Origin: Alisma plantago-aquatica
Taxonomy: Eukaryota; Streptophyta; Magnoliopsida; Alismatales; Alismataceae
Direction of reading: 5' to 3'
Length of the DNA: 64,000 nucleotides
Assembly (NCBI GenBank): GCA_963693085.1
Contig: OY856410.1
Coordinates: 884,577,335-884,641,334 of the forward strand
The notes under the pieces are model-generated. The model did no database searches and was not told where the DNA came from. It saw only the letters and a program-made list of their open reading frames with translations. Shown piece after piece: positions 23,238 to 35,857 of the stretch (within the stretch, counting starts at the first letter, position 1; each line of letters starts with the position of its first letter). Position numbers and translations under genes: made by a program.

Positions 23238-26200
23238 TGTAACATCCCTGACCTGGGTTATGTAATAACCCTAGGTGTTTTTCCTAATAAAGTTGATTAG
23301 ATGCTTTCTTTTATCTCTTGAAAAGTAATTAAGGTTCTTGAGGAACTTATATTTCACTTCCAGTCCTTTTTGAATAATGTCGAAACATTGTTTTGTTAAT
23401 TTTGGACTAAAGTGCAAATTACCCAAGTTGAGGGGTTAATTTGCAAATTGCACATGATAAAGTGTTCCTATAATGTTGAGACATCATAATAATGAATATG
23501 ATGTAGTGGTATGGTTTCCACAAGCTTGGGCATCAAGATAAAGCTTGTAGAGCAATCCTTGTGCATTAAAACCTAGTTTTGGTATAATGTGCAATTTACC
23601 CAAAATCTAGGGTTCAATATGCAATATATCACCTCTAGAGGGTCTCTCATGTTTCTTGGCATCAAGTAGATCAACTAAAATGAGAGGGGTGCCTCATTTG
23701 AGTTATCTTGGAGGAGAGAGAATCTTGACATTAAAATAATCAAGATTTAAGCATATATGGAATTTTAATTTAATTTAATGCAAAAAGAAATAAATTAATT
23801 AAGGAGACCTTCAAGCAAAAGTTGAAGTATGTGTTTGCAATATAGTTGGAAGAGCTTGTGCCTTGCTATGGCACAAAAAGATCTTGGTTGAGTGGAAGCC
23901 ACTCACATTAATTAATAAAAAGTAATATCCACTAAAAGGTTGGATATTAGTATAAAATTCTTTAAGGTGCTTAATTCCTTTTCCATTAATTCTTGGATAA
24001 TGAAGAGGTTTTGCAAGAACATGAAGGTGTCTTCATGTCCAATAAATGGAGGGGGATTTGATGGAAATTATTTTGGAATTTAAAGAAAATAATCTTTTTT
24101 CTCTTTCCTTGAAAACCCCTTATGTATATCTTTTTCCAATACACATAAGGATCGTTTCCTTAGTTTTTCTTTCCTCACTTTGCTTTGGCCGACCAAGGGA
24201 GAGCTCAGGAGAAGGAAAAGGACGACCACAACCTATTGGTGAGTTTTGATCATCTTCTACCTCGGATTCATGGTGAAAACCCTAAAACAATGCTTATTTA
24301 TTGGTTTTCTTCACTCGATTTCCAATCCTAGTCATCTTTTTCATCTAAAAGCTCAAGGACGGACCTTGGACAGTTGTCAGAACTCCACCCACCATTAAAT
24401 CCATGGATCTTGGAGCTTAGGATCAGTTTTAGAGGCAGATTTTATAACTCAAACCCTTAATCATTGCTATTGCATCCATTTCTATGATAATCGTTGGTTA
24501 TTCTTTTCTATTTGATACGCTTTTGGTTCATTGCTGAAATTCCCATGAAAAATGGTTGACGTTCTTGGTTGAACGGAGGAAGATGATGATGACATCATCT
24601 TAGATGTTTATCCAAAGAAAAATCCCAGGTAAAACAATCTCCTTAGTTGCTGAAACGGTTTCCCAAACCGTTTGGGAGTAAACGGTTTCAAACCGTTTGG
24701 AATGAAACAATTTCACCCAAAACACATGGAAGCAAATGGTTTAAGACTGTTTGGTGAAGTTGACCAGGGTTGACCATTTGGGGATTTGTTTATAATTATC
24801 TAGGTTAATGACCCATCAATTATAATTGATTAACTCTAATTGGTTCATGAGTTGAAGGTCCACCAATCACCAAAACCCTAATCGGGTTAAGTGATGATTT
24901 CATAATTGATTGAGTTTGAAACTTGGGTTGATTGACCCAAACGGTTTCAAAACCGTTTGGGGATCACCCAAACAGTCTCAAGACCATTTTTGGGTCACCC
25001 AAGACCATTTTTAGGTCTAGGGTTGAGTATGGTTAATTATTTTAAGATCCAAAGATATGGTATAAACCCTAATCGGCTAAGTGCTGATTTTGCAAGTGAA
25101 TAAGTTGATGTTTTGGGTTGATTGACCCAAACGGTTTCAAAACCGTTTGGGGGTCTCCCAAGACCATTTGGAGGTCTAGGGTTGAGTATGGTTAGGTGTT
25201 TGAAGATCTAAAGATACCAAGTTGATTTGCAATCAAATGCTGATTTGGTGATCAATCTAGTGATCCAAACCTTAATTGAATGACATGGTTAATGATGATG
25301 TGATGGGAAAACGGTCTCAAGGCCGTTTGGAGGTCATCCAAATGATCCCAATACCGTTTGGGGGTCACCCAAGACCATTTGGAGGTCTAGGGTTGACTAT
25401 GGTTAGGTGTTTGAAGATCTAAAGATACTAAGTTGAAGTGCAATCAAATGCTGATTTGGTGATCAATCCAATGAACCAAACCCTAATTGGTTGACTCGGA
25501 TTTTGATGTTGACATTGGAAAACGGTCTCAAGACAGTTTGGAGGTCATCCAAATGACCTCAAGACCGTTTGGGGTCAGTTCATGTCCAATTTGGATGATG
25601 GTTCAATGATTTCAAAGTAACAAATCTCACATTGATTATGTTGAAGGATCAACGTTTCTAAACCCTAATCCAATTGATTCAAACCCTAATTGATGACCAA
25701 TTGAGGGTCAATTGTGGGTCAAATTAGTTGAATGTTGACCTAATTAAACTCATTTGAAGCATGAAGATAGGTCCAATTGATGATTGGTTACATGAATTCA
25801 ATGATTGAAGGAATCAACATTGGAAACCCTAATTTAATTGGAATGGTTGAGACCCTTTTTGGTCCTTGCAATTTTGAGGAGGTTTGGACCAAACGGTCTC
25901 AAGACCATTTGAGTCCAAACGGTCAATACCGTTTGGTACCAAATGGTCTCAAGACCGTTTGGGACCAAACGATCCCAAACCGTTTGAGTTCATGCGTTTT
26001 CAAATGTTACTTTAGCAAACGGTCTCAAAAGTCAACTTTGGGAAAACGGTCTTCACCACCTACTTTACTAAATGGTTTCAAGTATGCAAACAAGACCATT
26101 TGAGGTCTGATTTGGTCAAGACCATTTGGGTTCTAAGTGACCAAGACCGTTTGGTGGAGAATTAACCAAAACCGCATGGGTACTTAAAGTGGTTGAAGGA

Positions 26201-28808
26201 CAAGTTGATTATTTGATTAATACACGATGTAATCAAAGATGATTATAGTATTTGTACCCTAATGAGGTAGGGTGATTAGTTCCCTTTAAATAGTTAAGAT
26301 TTAATAATCATGGTGATAATGATATGACCCATGATGTCAATCCTTCTTCAAGATTGAGTTGACTTAGCCTTATTAAGACTGATGTAAATATCATCCTATA
26401 GAGGATGAGAGAGAGAAAAGACTTCCTACATGAATGGTAATTAAGAATTAGACTTCCAATATGTATGAATGCCTAATTAGGGTATGATCCATCATAGTGA
26501 GATCATGAAACCCTAATTATGAAGGTTAATGAATCATAACCCTAATTGAGGGCATTGATAGGTAAAATCATAATACATGATGGTGGTATGATCTTAATTC
26601 ATAATAATGACATGAGAAACCCTAAGTTAGAGTACTTTGATGATCACTCCTACTCGAAATGAATAGTAAACCCTAATCTAGGGTGATATGGTGTGAATAG
26701 TAAACCCTAATCTAGGGTGATGTGAAGTGAATAGTAAACCCTAATCTAGGGTGATGCGATGTAAATAGTAAGCCCTAATTTCAAATAAGGTAAATAAGAA
26801 TGTCTAACCCTAATTCTGGGCTATACTTTATAGCACGAAGCTCTAAGGTTGGATAATGAAATGATGAGTCATTTATCCTAATTTAGCTAAGGAGATGATT
26901 AACCCTAACCGAAATGAAAAAGGGAAACCCTAACCCTAGCAAGGGTATAGTGGTGTAACCCTTGAATAATGATGTCATAATTGTTTTGCAATATGCTGAT
27001 ATGAAATTGATGTATCTGTTATAATCTGTACTAATCATGCAGGTTTTATGAGATATTGAATATAGCCAGGTATGAGCTATGATGCTTTGTTTATTGAAAG
27101 TATTTTATGAGCTTTGTAAGCAATGATATGCTATGTTGCCTAGTGAAAGGTAACAACAGAGATTGATAGGCTGTAAGAGCCATGTGAAATATCTACATTG
27201 CAATTATCATGTTTACATTGACAGATGACTTGATAACAATAAGTTACCTATCAAAGTTGTCACAAGTATTTTGATGATCTCATGGTTGAACACCCATATT
27301 CTGGAATCATGATGAAGAGATGATAAGGGATTAAGTTCCCAATGTTGTTAAAGCTGTAAAATGAACTTGATAGAATAGTACTCATTCTTTATAGTAATTG
27401 TTATAAACGTTTATGTTTGAAAACATGCCTGATGCTAAAAGAATGTTGTAATGTACTTAAATAATCAAGTGAAGTGATATCATGTAGAGCCCTGACCATA
27501 GATCCATCATCGTCAGCAATTAGGTGATGGTGAAACATGTTTTCCTAAGGGAACTCCTGGAGAGCATACTTTTGAGTATGTGGGGGTTATAGACATGAAT
27601 ATCCTTACGTCCTAATGGAGGAATTGATGTGAGATAAACATTAAATCTCTCAATCCTTCATTATATGTTTATTCCGGGATGATGTATCACTAATCTCCTG
27701 ATGATAATGTTAATGTCTCATCGATGTGAGATAAATAAGAAATCACTCGATTGCGAAGAGAGTACAGCATGCCACTGTAACTCTAATAGTGAAGTTGCCA
27801 GAATACCCTGGAAAGCTATTTTAGCAGAGACACGAGATGTCCTGCATGTTGTTCCTCACACTGACTGAGGAAGATGAGGTCATAGAAATCCGGCTCTTCT
27901 GATGACCTATGTATGGTACCGATTTCGATTTCGCAATGGTCGGTTGGAGTATGAGCGGTATACCTCATCTCCTCAGGGCATAAGTATGATTGTAAAACAT
28001 AATCAGCCGTGTAGCATATTTGCTCAGGGTTGAATTACGAGGATCAATGGTTGATGATACATGGTCTATAATATCATAGTTGGATAAATGATATACATGT
28101 TCTTCATATTCCTTATTGAATAAATGTCTTGCTGCTTAATCAAGTTATAACTGGAATGAACTGTGTAGAGAATACTCCTCTACTTAGCTTAATCAATGAT
28201 TTACCTGTTGTTGAATAATTATAATTCTACTGCTCAGTGTTATTCTATTATCAGTAATAACAATGTTTCTGTAGGAGAGTTATATCTCTCGCTGGGAAAA
28301 TTTTCAATTGTCTCACCCCCGTGGGATTCAACTTTTTAGGTAGACGTCGAGGAAGAAGAAACCCTTCAGTGGGTGAGCAGCAACAACAGCCACAGCAGCA
28401 ACAGTAGCAACAGCAAGGACAATAGTGATCCTCAGGTGGAGACATTGTTTGTCAAGTCCTGTATATAGAGAAAGTCCTATGTGTCATCTCTGTACTCTCA
28501 GGTCCTAGGAGTCAGTAGAGAGTTTGATATAGATCTGAGATTTTTGGCTTGATGCCTCGAGATTTTTGTATACTGCTTATGTACAGTTTAACTGGGCAGT
28601 CAATGTTATGACTCTCGAGATGAGATGATACAGAGATGTACTAATGAATCAGAATGTAAATAACTTACTTTGGTTCTTTATGATAGAGTTTTGTAGTTTG
28701 TGGATTTCTTTGCGAAAAGTTTTAAATTTTTAGTGATTTTCAGTAATTCCGCTGCTAATAATTTGCTTCCGCATTAGTTAATCCTATTTTCACAAGTTGG
28801 ATGCCACA
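23238..28808 (+). repeat. Element B 3' LTR (5.57 kb)
   Basis: This is the direct repeat of 3627-9499 without the 307-bp insert. It is slightly better kept for some signals: the acceptor-like TACTAATCATGCAG is intact (AG at 27041-27042) where the 5' copy reads GCATG. Donor-like GTGAGT is at 24239, donor-like CAG|GTATGAG at 27070, and acceptor-like TTTTTAG|GTAGAC has AG at 28338-28339. Palindromes fill about 24640-26160 and telobox repeats about 26510-26945. No gene seen. Confidence 0.93.
26510..26945. repeat. Telobox minisatellite in B 3' LTR
   Basis: The counterpart of 7190-7680. Three near-perfect units of about 34 bases stand at about 26655-26765 (AAACCCTAATCTAGGGTGAT with a gtgaatagt-like spacer), amid scattered AAACCCTAA. 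Confidence 0.8.
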
Positions 28809-31696
28809 AAAATGGTCTCAAACCGTTTTAGGATCAAACGGTCTCAAACCGTATAGGGTTAATCAATCTTCAAACCGTTTGAGGGTCTTGGGTTGAAACG
28901 GTTTTCAAACCGTTAGATATGAAACAGTTTCAAAACTATTTGATGAGAAAAAGGTTCAACACCGTTTAAGGATATAAAGACCAAGACCGTTTGAAGGTCT
29001 AAATGGTCTCAAACCATTTGATGGTTTAGGACCAAACCATTTGATGGTTTAGGACCAAACCGTTTGAAGGTTTAGGGCCAAACCGTTTGAAGGTTCAATT
29101 AGTTCAAACCATTTGAAAGTTTAATTGGTTCAAACCGTTTGACAGTCCAATTGATTCAAACCATGAAAGTAATAATAACCCCATAAGTGGTTGAAGAGTA
29201 TCTCAAGGTTGATTTCAATGAAAGTACCTCTAAAGTACTTAGGTGATTAGTATAATTAGATTGATTATCACTCGATGCCTATGAAAGTAATAAATTCAAT
29301 ACACTATGATAAGCATAGCTGCATGTACTTTAGTAAGAGGTTAAGTCCACCTAATAAGGTATGATGATGATGTGCGTTCCTAAGTACATGGAACAATGAT
29401 AAGTATGATTTTATATAGGGTGATGTTATGAGAAACCCTAATTGATAAAGATGGGAAACTCTAACCCTAATATAGGGTGATGTTATGTGAAACCCTAATA
29501 TAGGGTGATGTTATGTGAAACCCTAATTGATAAAGATGGGAAACTCTAACCCTAATATAGGGTGATGTTATGTGAAACCCCAATATAGGATGATATTATG
29601 TGAAACCTAAATATAGGATGATGTTATGTGAAACCCTAATATAGGGTGATGTTATGTGAAACCCTAATATAGGGTGATGTTATGTGAAACCCTAATTGAT
29701 AAAGATGGGAAACTCTAACCCTAATATAGGGTGATGTTATGTGAAACCCTAATTGATAAAGATGGGAAACTCTAACCCTAATATAGGGTGATGTTATGTG
29801 AAACCCCAATATAGGATGATGTTATGTGAAACTCTAATATAGGGTGATGTTATGTGAAACCCTAATTGATAAAGATGGGAAACCCTAACTCTAATGAGGG
29901 AATAGTGATGTTATCTTTTTATTGCATAATGTTGATATGTAATTGATATGGTTGTTATCAAGTATACTAACCATGCAGGTATCATGAGATGATGAGCATA
30001 ACCAGGTATGAGCTCTGATGTTAATGGGCCTTGTGAGCCATTATTTTATTTGTTTCCTAGTGAGAGGTGACAAGAAGTTGAATATGCCTGGTGAACTATG
30101 TGAGATGCTTGTGTAACAAGTATCATGAATACCTTGGTCAGATGACCTGGTGGTATTAGTTACCTGATAAGCGATAACCTTATTCAGTGATGATCTAAGG
30201 GTTTGAATACCCAGACCCAGTAAACATGATGATCATATTGATGAGGGGTGCGAATTCTTAGTGATGAGATAAGGGATTGAGATCCCAATGTTCTATAAAG
30301 TTTTGAAAAGCATTTGATAGAAGTATTACATGTTTCTTTATAGCATTTGTCATAATAATTCCTGTTTGAAATCTTGATTGATGCTAAAAGAATATGGTAA
30401 TATACTTAAATAATCTAGTGGAATATTATCATGTAGAGCCTTGGCCATAGATGCGTCATTGTCAGTAGCTGGTGATGATGAAATGGGTTCTCCTGCTGGT
30501 TAATCCAGAGCGTATATTGTTGAATATGTGGGGTTTCTCCTAGCTGAAAATAGGAGGATTAGAGTGTAACTTCGGTTGTAAACTCAAGATATGTTTAAGA
30601 GCATGGTGAACAGTCCCATGGCTTAGTGTGATGGAGCATGAATGTGTTCATGGCTCAGGGAGCACGGTGAACTGGCCCGTGGCTCAAATTTACTAGTGCC
30701 GAGACCTGTACCAAGGCGGGCTAGAGAATGGGTAGCCTATGGGAGATAACCCTGTGACTAAGGTCATTTAAGCAAGAGACTGTGGTCCTGCTTGTGGTCT
30801 CACACTGACCAGGATGGATGAGATCGAGGAGTCTGGCTCTTCCTTTGATCTTGTATGGCACTGGATTTGGGTTTCGCAACCAATGGTTGGATTTGAGCGG
30901 TACGGCTAACTTCCTCAGGGCATAAGAATGATTATAAAATGTAATCAGCCATGCAGAATATTTGCTTAAGGATGAATTACGGAAATCATTGGTTGATGTT
31001 ACATTGCTTATTGTATCCTAAATGGATAGATATTATACATTTTCTTCATATTCCTTATTAAAATGAATAGATGATTTACTACTTTATTGTTTATTGCTAT
31101 AATGCTTAAAAAGATGATATTGCTCTATTATTCTTAATAAGGATTAAATCCTACTTTTCAATAGAGATTCATATGCTCAGTTTATTTTATATCTCTCACA
31201 GGGACATGGGTCTCAATCCGTTGATAACCAACATTTTTAGGTGGACGCAGATGAGGAGGCATGAACCATACACCAGGGGAAGGACAGCAGCATCAGGGAC
31301 AACAATGATATCTTAGGTGGAGATACTGACTGTCACGTCTTGTAGTTATGAGTCCTATGTGTCATCTCCATACTATCAGGTCCTTAGAGTCTGTAGTTAG
31401 TGCTTTTATGATCGATCTGAGATTTTGGAATTGAATCTCTCAAGGTTTTATGTTGCTTATGTAAAGTTTTGGCAGAGCAACTGTTGTATGTAATCCTTGA
31501 GTAGAGAAGGTACATGGTATGTACTTTGTGGACCAGCATGTATATATAATATTTTGGTTCTTGTTATAAGAGTTTCCTGGACATGGATCTCTTTGCAAAT
31601 GGTTTTAATTTTTAGTGATTTTTGTTAATTCGTTGTTTATGTTTAATTTCGCTTAATTGTAATGATTTGTTTATCGGTTTGGTGATTGTCATCACA
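28809..31696 (+). repeat. Element A 3' LTR, second part
   Basis: This continues A's LTR after the B insertion. It starts with palindromes (CGGTCTCAAACCG type) that join in register with those ending at 3626. It holds a telobox minisatellite (29430-29900), acceptor-like CATGCAG with AG at 29977-29978, donor-like CAG|GTATGAG at 30006, and acceptor-like ACATTTTTAG|GTGGAC with AG at 31239-31240. The end is placed at ATCACA by comparison with the B and E LTR ends and is uncertain by a few bases. Both parts together are about 4.4 kb. Confidence 0.85.
29430..29900. repeat. Telobox minisatellite in element A LTR
   Basis: Tandem 28-base units of the form AAACCCTAATATAGGGTGAT plus gttatgtg alternate with a longer variant containing tgataaagatggg. 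Each unit has ACCCTA facing TAGGGT around three bases. Copies are nearly identical, so the array expanded more recently than the LTR as a whole diverged. Confidence 0.88.
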
Positions 31697-32040
31697 ATTA
31701 TGGCCATACGTATAAAAATTTATGGCATGATTGATAACAGAGAACAACCCAATTCTCCAGTTGCGGCCTACACACCATCAATAATTTAGTTGGAGTCTCT
31801 AAGGATGTATTGCTAACATCCTATCCTAAGACTTGACATCATTCGAAGACTAATCTCTTACTAACTTGCAGGCATGACACTAACAGGTTTCCCAGGGGAA
31901 AGACACATAGATACATTAAGCATCAAAGTAATTACATAGTGTCATCCAATTCACCTGACAACTTGTTATTACCACATTGAACCCAATTTATGGGATCTCC
32001 ACTCTATTAGATTGGGTTGCTACTTCCTACAAATAATGAG
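31697..32040 (-). other. Flank after element A; 3' non-coding part of copia element G
   Basis: There is no open frame of interest. On the minus strand this follows the end of the copia RNase H (MGLKPL-like motif near 32040), so it should hold the polypurine tract and the start of the 3' LTR of G. I could not fix an LTR boundary. Confidence 0.45.
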
Positions 32041-32906
32041 AGGTTTTAGTCCCATCCCCAAATTGGATTTTTCCACTAAAGCTAAGGTAACTCCTTTAGT
32101 GAAAGGATCAGTTGTATTTTCTTTGGTATCGATGTAGTCCACAACCATGACCCCATTAGACATTAACTCCCTTATAGACTTGAGTCTGACTTGGATCTGT
32201 CTACGCTATTTTTTATTGTACTTGTGACTCTTTATCTTGGCAATAGTTGTAGTGCTATCATAGTGAACTGAAATTGTAGGAAGTGGATTCTTTCCCATAG
32301 GTAAACTGGACATAAGTTTGTGTAGCCATTCAACTCCAATCTAGTTTCATCTAAAGCACACAATTCTGCCTCAAAAGTAGACCGAGACAATATGGTATGT
32401 TTCTTAGACCTTCATGAAGCAGCTCCTCCTCCCAACATGAATACATATCATGAGACACCATTACTCCCAGAGTTTATGGCAATCTAGCTTGCATCACTAT
32501 ATCCTTCGACTACAGAAGGATATTTTCCATAATATAGCCCAAGGGAACAAGTTCCCTTGATATACCTCAAAACTCTGTCAAGAGCTTACCAATGAGTCTT
32601 GTCGCGACAACTGGTGTATCTACTTAACGTACTCACATTAAATGCAATGTCTGGATGTGTGCAGTTCATAAGATACATCAAACGTCTGATAATCTAAGAG
32701 TATCATAATTGATACAATGGAACCCCAGTCTCATTCTTGAACAAGGCCTTGGATGAATCATATGGAGTCTTAACAAGTTTACGTGATGTGTACTCAAACC
32801 TCTCCAATATTTTCTCAATATAGTGAGACTAAGAGAGAGTTATACCATCAGTAGACCTTATGATTTTAAGCCCTTAAATCACATCAGTGATGCCCATATC
32901 TTTCAT
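32041..32906 (-). pseudogene. Copia element G: RNase H
   Basis: Read on the minus strand, this is the end of a Ty1/copia polyprotein. Recognisable pieces, in more than one frame, are STFEAEL-like and ALDETRLEL (an RNase H core), KSHKYN, and near the end VDYIDTKENTTDPFTKG followed by an MGLKPL-like phrase. These are typical of copia RNase H ends. Stops and frameshifts are frequent. It follows the RT of the same element without a gap. Confidence 0.8.
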
Positions 32907-33190
32907 CTAAAACTTTCTACACAAGAATGTCTTTGTCTCATTTACTAATTTCATATCAGAACCAAAAAGCAGGATATCATCGATATATAAGTATAATAAA
33001 TTGAATCCATCATTGATGATTTTATAGTAGAGAATCTTCTCAAATTCATTAGAAACAAAGCCAAATGATGATATCACAGAATCAAACTTCTCATGGCATT
33101 GCTTAGGGGCTTGTTTCAAGCCATATAATGACATAACAAGTTTACAAACTTTGGACTCATTCCCATGACCTATAAATCCCCTAGGTTGTT

Positions 33191-33274
<84 letters not shown>

Positions 33275-33290
33275 TCCTGAAGATCACCAT
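32907..33290 (-). pseudogene. Copia element G: reverse transcriptase, second half
   Basis: An open frame of 127 residues matches the Ty1/copia RT (RVT_2) core: KVCKLVMSLYGLKQAPKQ, FDSVISSFGF, and LLYLYIDDILLFGSD with both catalytic Asp kept. Near its start, where family members read about E-x-I-Y-M-E-Q-P-x-G-F, the frame has a long Ile-Tyr run encoded by 40 AT dinucleotides (33193-33272). The run keeps the frame and is followed by IEQPRGF. Intactness of this piece is probably chance, since neighbouring parts are broken. Confidence 0.9.
33193..33272. repeat. (AT)40 microsatellite inside copia RT
   Basis: An uninterrupted 80-base AT run lies within the RT coding remnant. It grew in a place where the usual codons for Ile-Tyr already gave ATATAT-like sequence. 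Length is likely variable between individuals and is prone to assembly error. Confidence 0.95.
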
Positions 33291-33360
33291 GTATGAACGC
33301 GGTCTTCACATTCATCTGATGGATACAGAGATTATAAATGGAAGCCAATGCTATAAGCAC

Positions 33361-33954
33361 TCAGATTGTGGTCTTATAGGAAACATGGGAATATGTATCA
33401 AAATAATATATTACTTCTCTCCGTGTGTAACCCTTAGCAACTAACCTAACCCTATACTTATTGATTGTCCCACCTGCATTAAGTTTCTTCTTAAAGATCC
33501 ACTTGTATCCAACTGCAGAACAACAAGGAGGCAAATCCATCAATTTCCAAGTTCCATTCGAGAGAATTGATTGGATTTCATCATTAACGACTTCTTTCCA
33601 AAACTTAGCTTCTGGAGATTCCATAGATTGATTGAAAGTTATAGGATCATCCTCAACATTGTAAGTGAGAAACTCACTTCCAAAGTCCTTGGATGTCCTA
33701 GACCGTTTACTTCTCCTTAGTTCAACTATTTCTTCAGAATCATCAGATTCAGAAATAACATGTTCTGAGTCGCTCCCCACATTTGTCATCCTTTCCACAT
33801 TCTTGGGAATGCAACATGTGGTGAATGAATCCTCTTGAGATACTCCATTGAGCATACCAAATTTTATGGGAAACACATTCTCAAAGAATGTATCATCATG
33901 TAGTTCCACAATTGTATTAACCTCAATGCTTGAGATATCAAATTTTACAATCAC
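33361..33954 (-). pseudogene. Copia element G: linker and reverse transcriptase, first half
   Basis: An open frame of 197 residues. The N-terminal part is an acidic linker (SDSEHVISESDDSEEIVEL) and a basic RRSKRSRTSKDFGSEFLTY motif common just before copia RT. RVT_2 then begins: SPEAKFWKEVVNDEI, NGTWKLMDLPP, VGYKWIFKKKLNAGGTI, YRVRLVAKGYT, YFDTYSHV. It ends at a stop, and the RT continues, out of this open frame, into 32907-33290. Confidence 0.9.
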
Positions 33955-33959
33955 AAATC

Positions 33960-34850
33960 TATAGACATAACTTGTTCTACATACCCCAAGAACATGGCAT
34001 CAACCATTTTTGGTCCCTATTTCTTCCTTTTATGTCCAGGAACAAGTACCTTAGAAAGGTACCCCCACACTCAAAGGTATTTGAGACTCAATTTTCTTCC
34101 TCTCCATAACTCAAACAGACTACTCTCTACATGTTTGTGGGGAACTCTATTCAGAATAAGGCTAGTCATATTTAGAGCTTCCCCCCACATGATGTCGGGT
34201 AGTCCTGATGTTTGGAGTAAATAATTTACCATATCTATAAGGGTTCATTTTGTATGTTCAGCTATCTCATTAGATTGTGGTGAATACATAGTGATAACCT
34301 CATGAACTATACCATGTAATTGGAAAATTTCAAAAAACAAAATTGAGGTATATTCTCCTCCCCTGTCAGACCTTAATCGTTCAAGTAATTTACTAGTTTG
34401 AGTTTCAACTTCTTTCTAATAAATTTTAAATTTATCCGATGCCTCATCTTTACTTATAATAAAAAATACATGACAATATCTACTAGAATCGTCAATAAAA
34501 GTTATGAAATAATGCTTTTGATCCCTTGTAGCAATACCATAAATTCACAGATATCTGTATGTACTAGATCCAATATTTTTGAATTCCTATTCACAAGATT
34601 AAAAAGGCTTCCTAGGTAATTTAGCTTGCACACATATTTCACATTTATTATTTCTAATTTCATATTTATGGATCAAATTCAGATTCATCATATGTTTCAT
34701 TGAGCCAACATTCACATGTCCCAAATGTGCATGCCAAACATCAGATGATACAAAATTCAAGCATACAGAACTATTATCATTCAAATTTAAAATAGAACTT
34801 GAAATAGGTTCTACAAGAATCTTAAACAAGTTCTCCATATCACAAAGATA
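33960..34850 (-). pseudogene. Copia element G: integrase
   Basis: On the minus strand a copia integrase can be read with stops. The GAG-pre-integrase/zinc-finger part (34599-34838) has WHAHLGHVNVGSMKHM and CEICVQAKLPRKPF. The core has FITFIDDSSRYC (first Asp), RLRSDRGGEYTS (second Asp) and SPQSNEIAEHTK (Glu). The C-terminal part includes NMTSLILNRVPHK and HKRKK. Integrase before RT is the Ty1/copia order. Confidence 0.87.
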
Positions 34851-34874
34851 CCCCTTTCCAAAAAATAAAGAATC

Positions 34875-35180
34875 TCAAAGGTGAGTAACAATAGCTTTAT
34901 TACATTTACAATATATTCTAAAACCATCTCTAACTAAAATTGCGCCACTAATAATATTGTGTCTTATTGGTGGAACGTGTATGACTTTATGAAGCATCAG
35001 AACCTTTCCCGAAGGAAACTTCAACTCCACCCCTCCTTCACCTTTGACTTCTACATCACTGGAATCGCCCAAAGTCACAGATCAACCTTTAGAGGCCTGA
35101 TAAGACACAAACAAGCACTTGTCAGTACACAGATTAACATTAACCCCAACATCTATAATCCAATATAGTGATTCAAAAAT
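34875..35180 (-). pseudogene. Copia element G: protease
   Basis: The open frame 34875-35078 reads GDSSDVEVKGEGGVELKF, VLMLHKVIHVPPIRHNIIS, typical of copia protease. Just upstream (about 35085-35170) the active-site segment reads WIIDVGV where families have D-S/T-G, so the catalytic motif looks lost. A stop separates the two parts. Confidence 0.8.
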
Positions 35181-35857
35181 AGAAAGAACTTTATTTTTTT
35201 AGATATGTACCCACCATTGAGGTTCAAGGATGAACTAGTCAAAAAAAGAGGTTCAAGGATGCAGTCATCATGTTGACCACAACCTCCTCAGTTCCAGATG
35301 CAACAACTTTCTTGGCCTTCTTTGTAGGGCAATTCTTGTTCCATTGCCAAGCTATCTACAAGTCTAACAAGGTTTGTTATTCAGTTTCTTCTGAATCTTG
35401 GCCTTAGGTTTAAGTGAATTCTTAGATTTCTTATCCTTGTTCTTAGTAGTAGTAAAATTAACAATCACATTAGCATCAGTTGGTACTTTGATAGTATTCT
35501 CTTTCAGATTTCTTCCTGAATATTGATATCCATCATGAGATCGTTCATTGACATGTTTCCTTTGTGGTGCTTAAGATTCATGCCATATGACTCCTAATAT
35601 TTTGGGAATTTCTCAATGATTGACATAGCAACAAACTTTTTCATAAGTGTAATGCCCGCATCAGCAAGCTCTTGCACCAAGAGTTAAAAATCGTGTGTTT
35701 GATCAGAAATAGACTTTCCCTCAGACATATGAAACTTAAGAGATTTAGAGACACAATATGTTTTAGTTCCCTAATTATCAGTATTATATTCGTTTTGTAA
35801 TGCTTTCTAAAAATCCTTAGATGTAGTAACATACGACTTAGAGTATGAGTCATATAG
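35181..35857 (-). pseudogene. Copia element G: gag remnant
   Basis: This is a badly decayed gag on the minus strand. Near 35350-35390 a zinc-knuckle trace is seen (tgt-tag-act-tgt, then a frameshift and tggaacaagaattgc, giving WNKNC). A basic AKKVV stretch follows it. The gag is cut at 35857 by the insertion of element C, so its start and the 5' LTR of G are missing here. Confidence 0.65.

Larger units (their letters stand above)
3627..28808 (+). mobile_element. Element B: Tekay/Del-like chromovirus LTR retrotransposon
   Basis: This is a full-length but dead Ty3/gypsy element with parts in order: 5' LTR, tRNA-Met primer site, gag, protease, reverse transcriptase, RNase H, integrase with chromodomain, polypurine tract, 3' LTR. 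Its internal region holds the later insertion N (10485-19373). Without N it is about 16.3 kb, of which about 11.4 kb is LTR, which is long for this clade. The flanks CAAAC (3622-3626) and AAAAT (28809-28813) may be a decayed 5-bp target duplication. With that reading, A's LTR joins across the element with matching length. LTR ends were chosen because TGTAACATC at the start and GATGCCACA at the end form an imperfect inverted terminus. The right boundary could be two bases off. The element carries about twenty in-frame stops. Confidence 0.92.
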
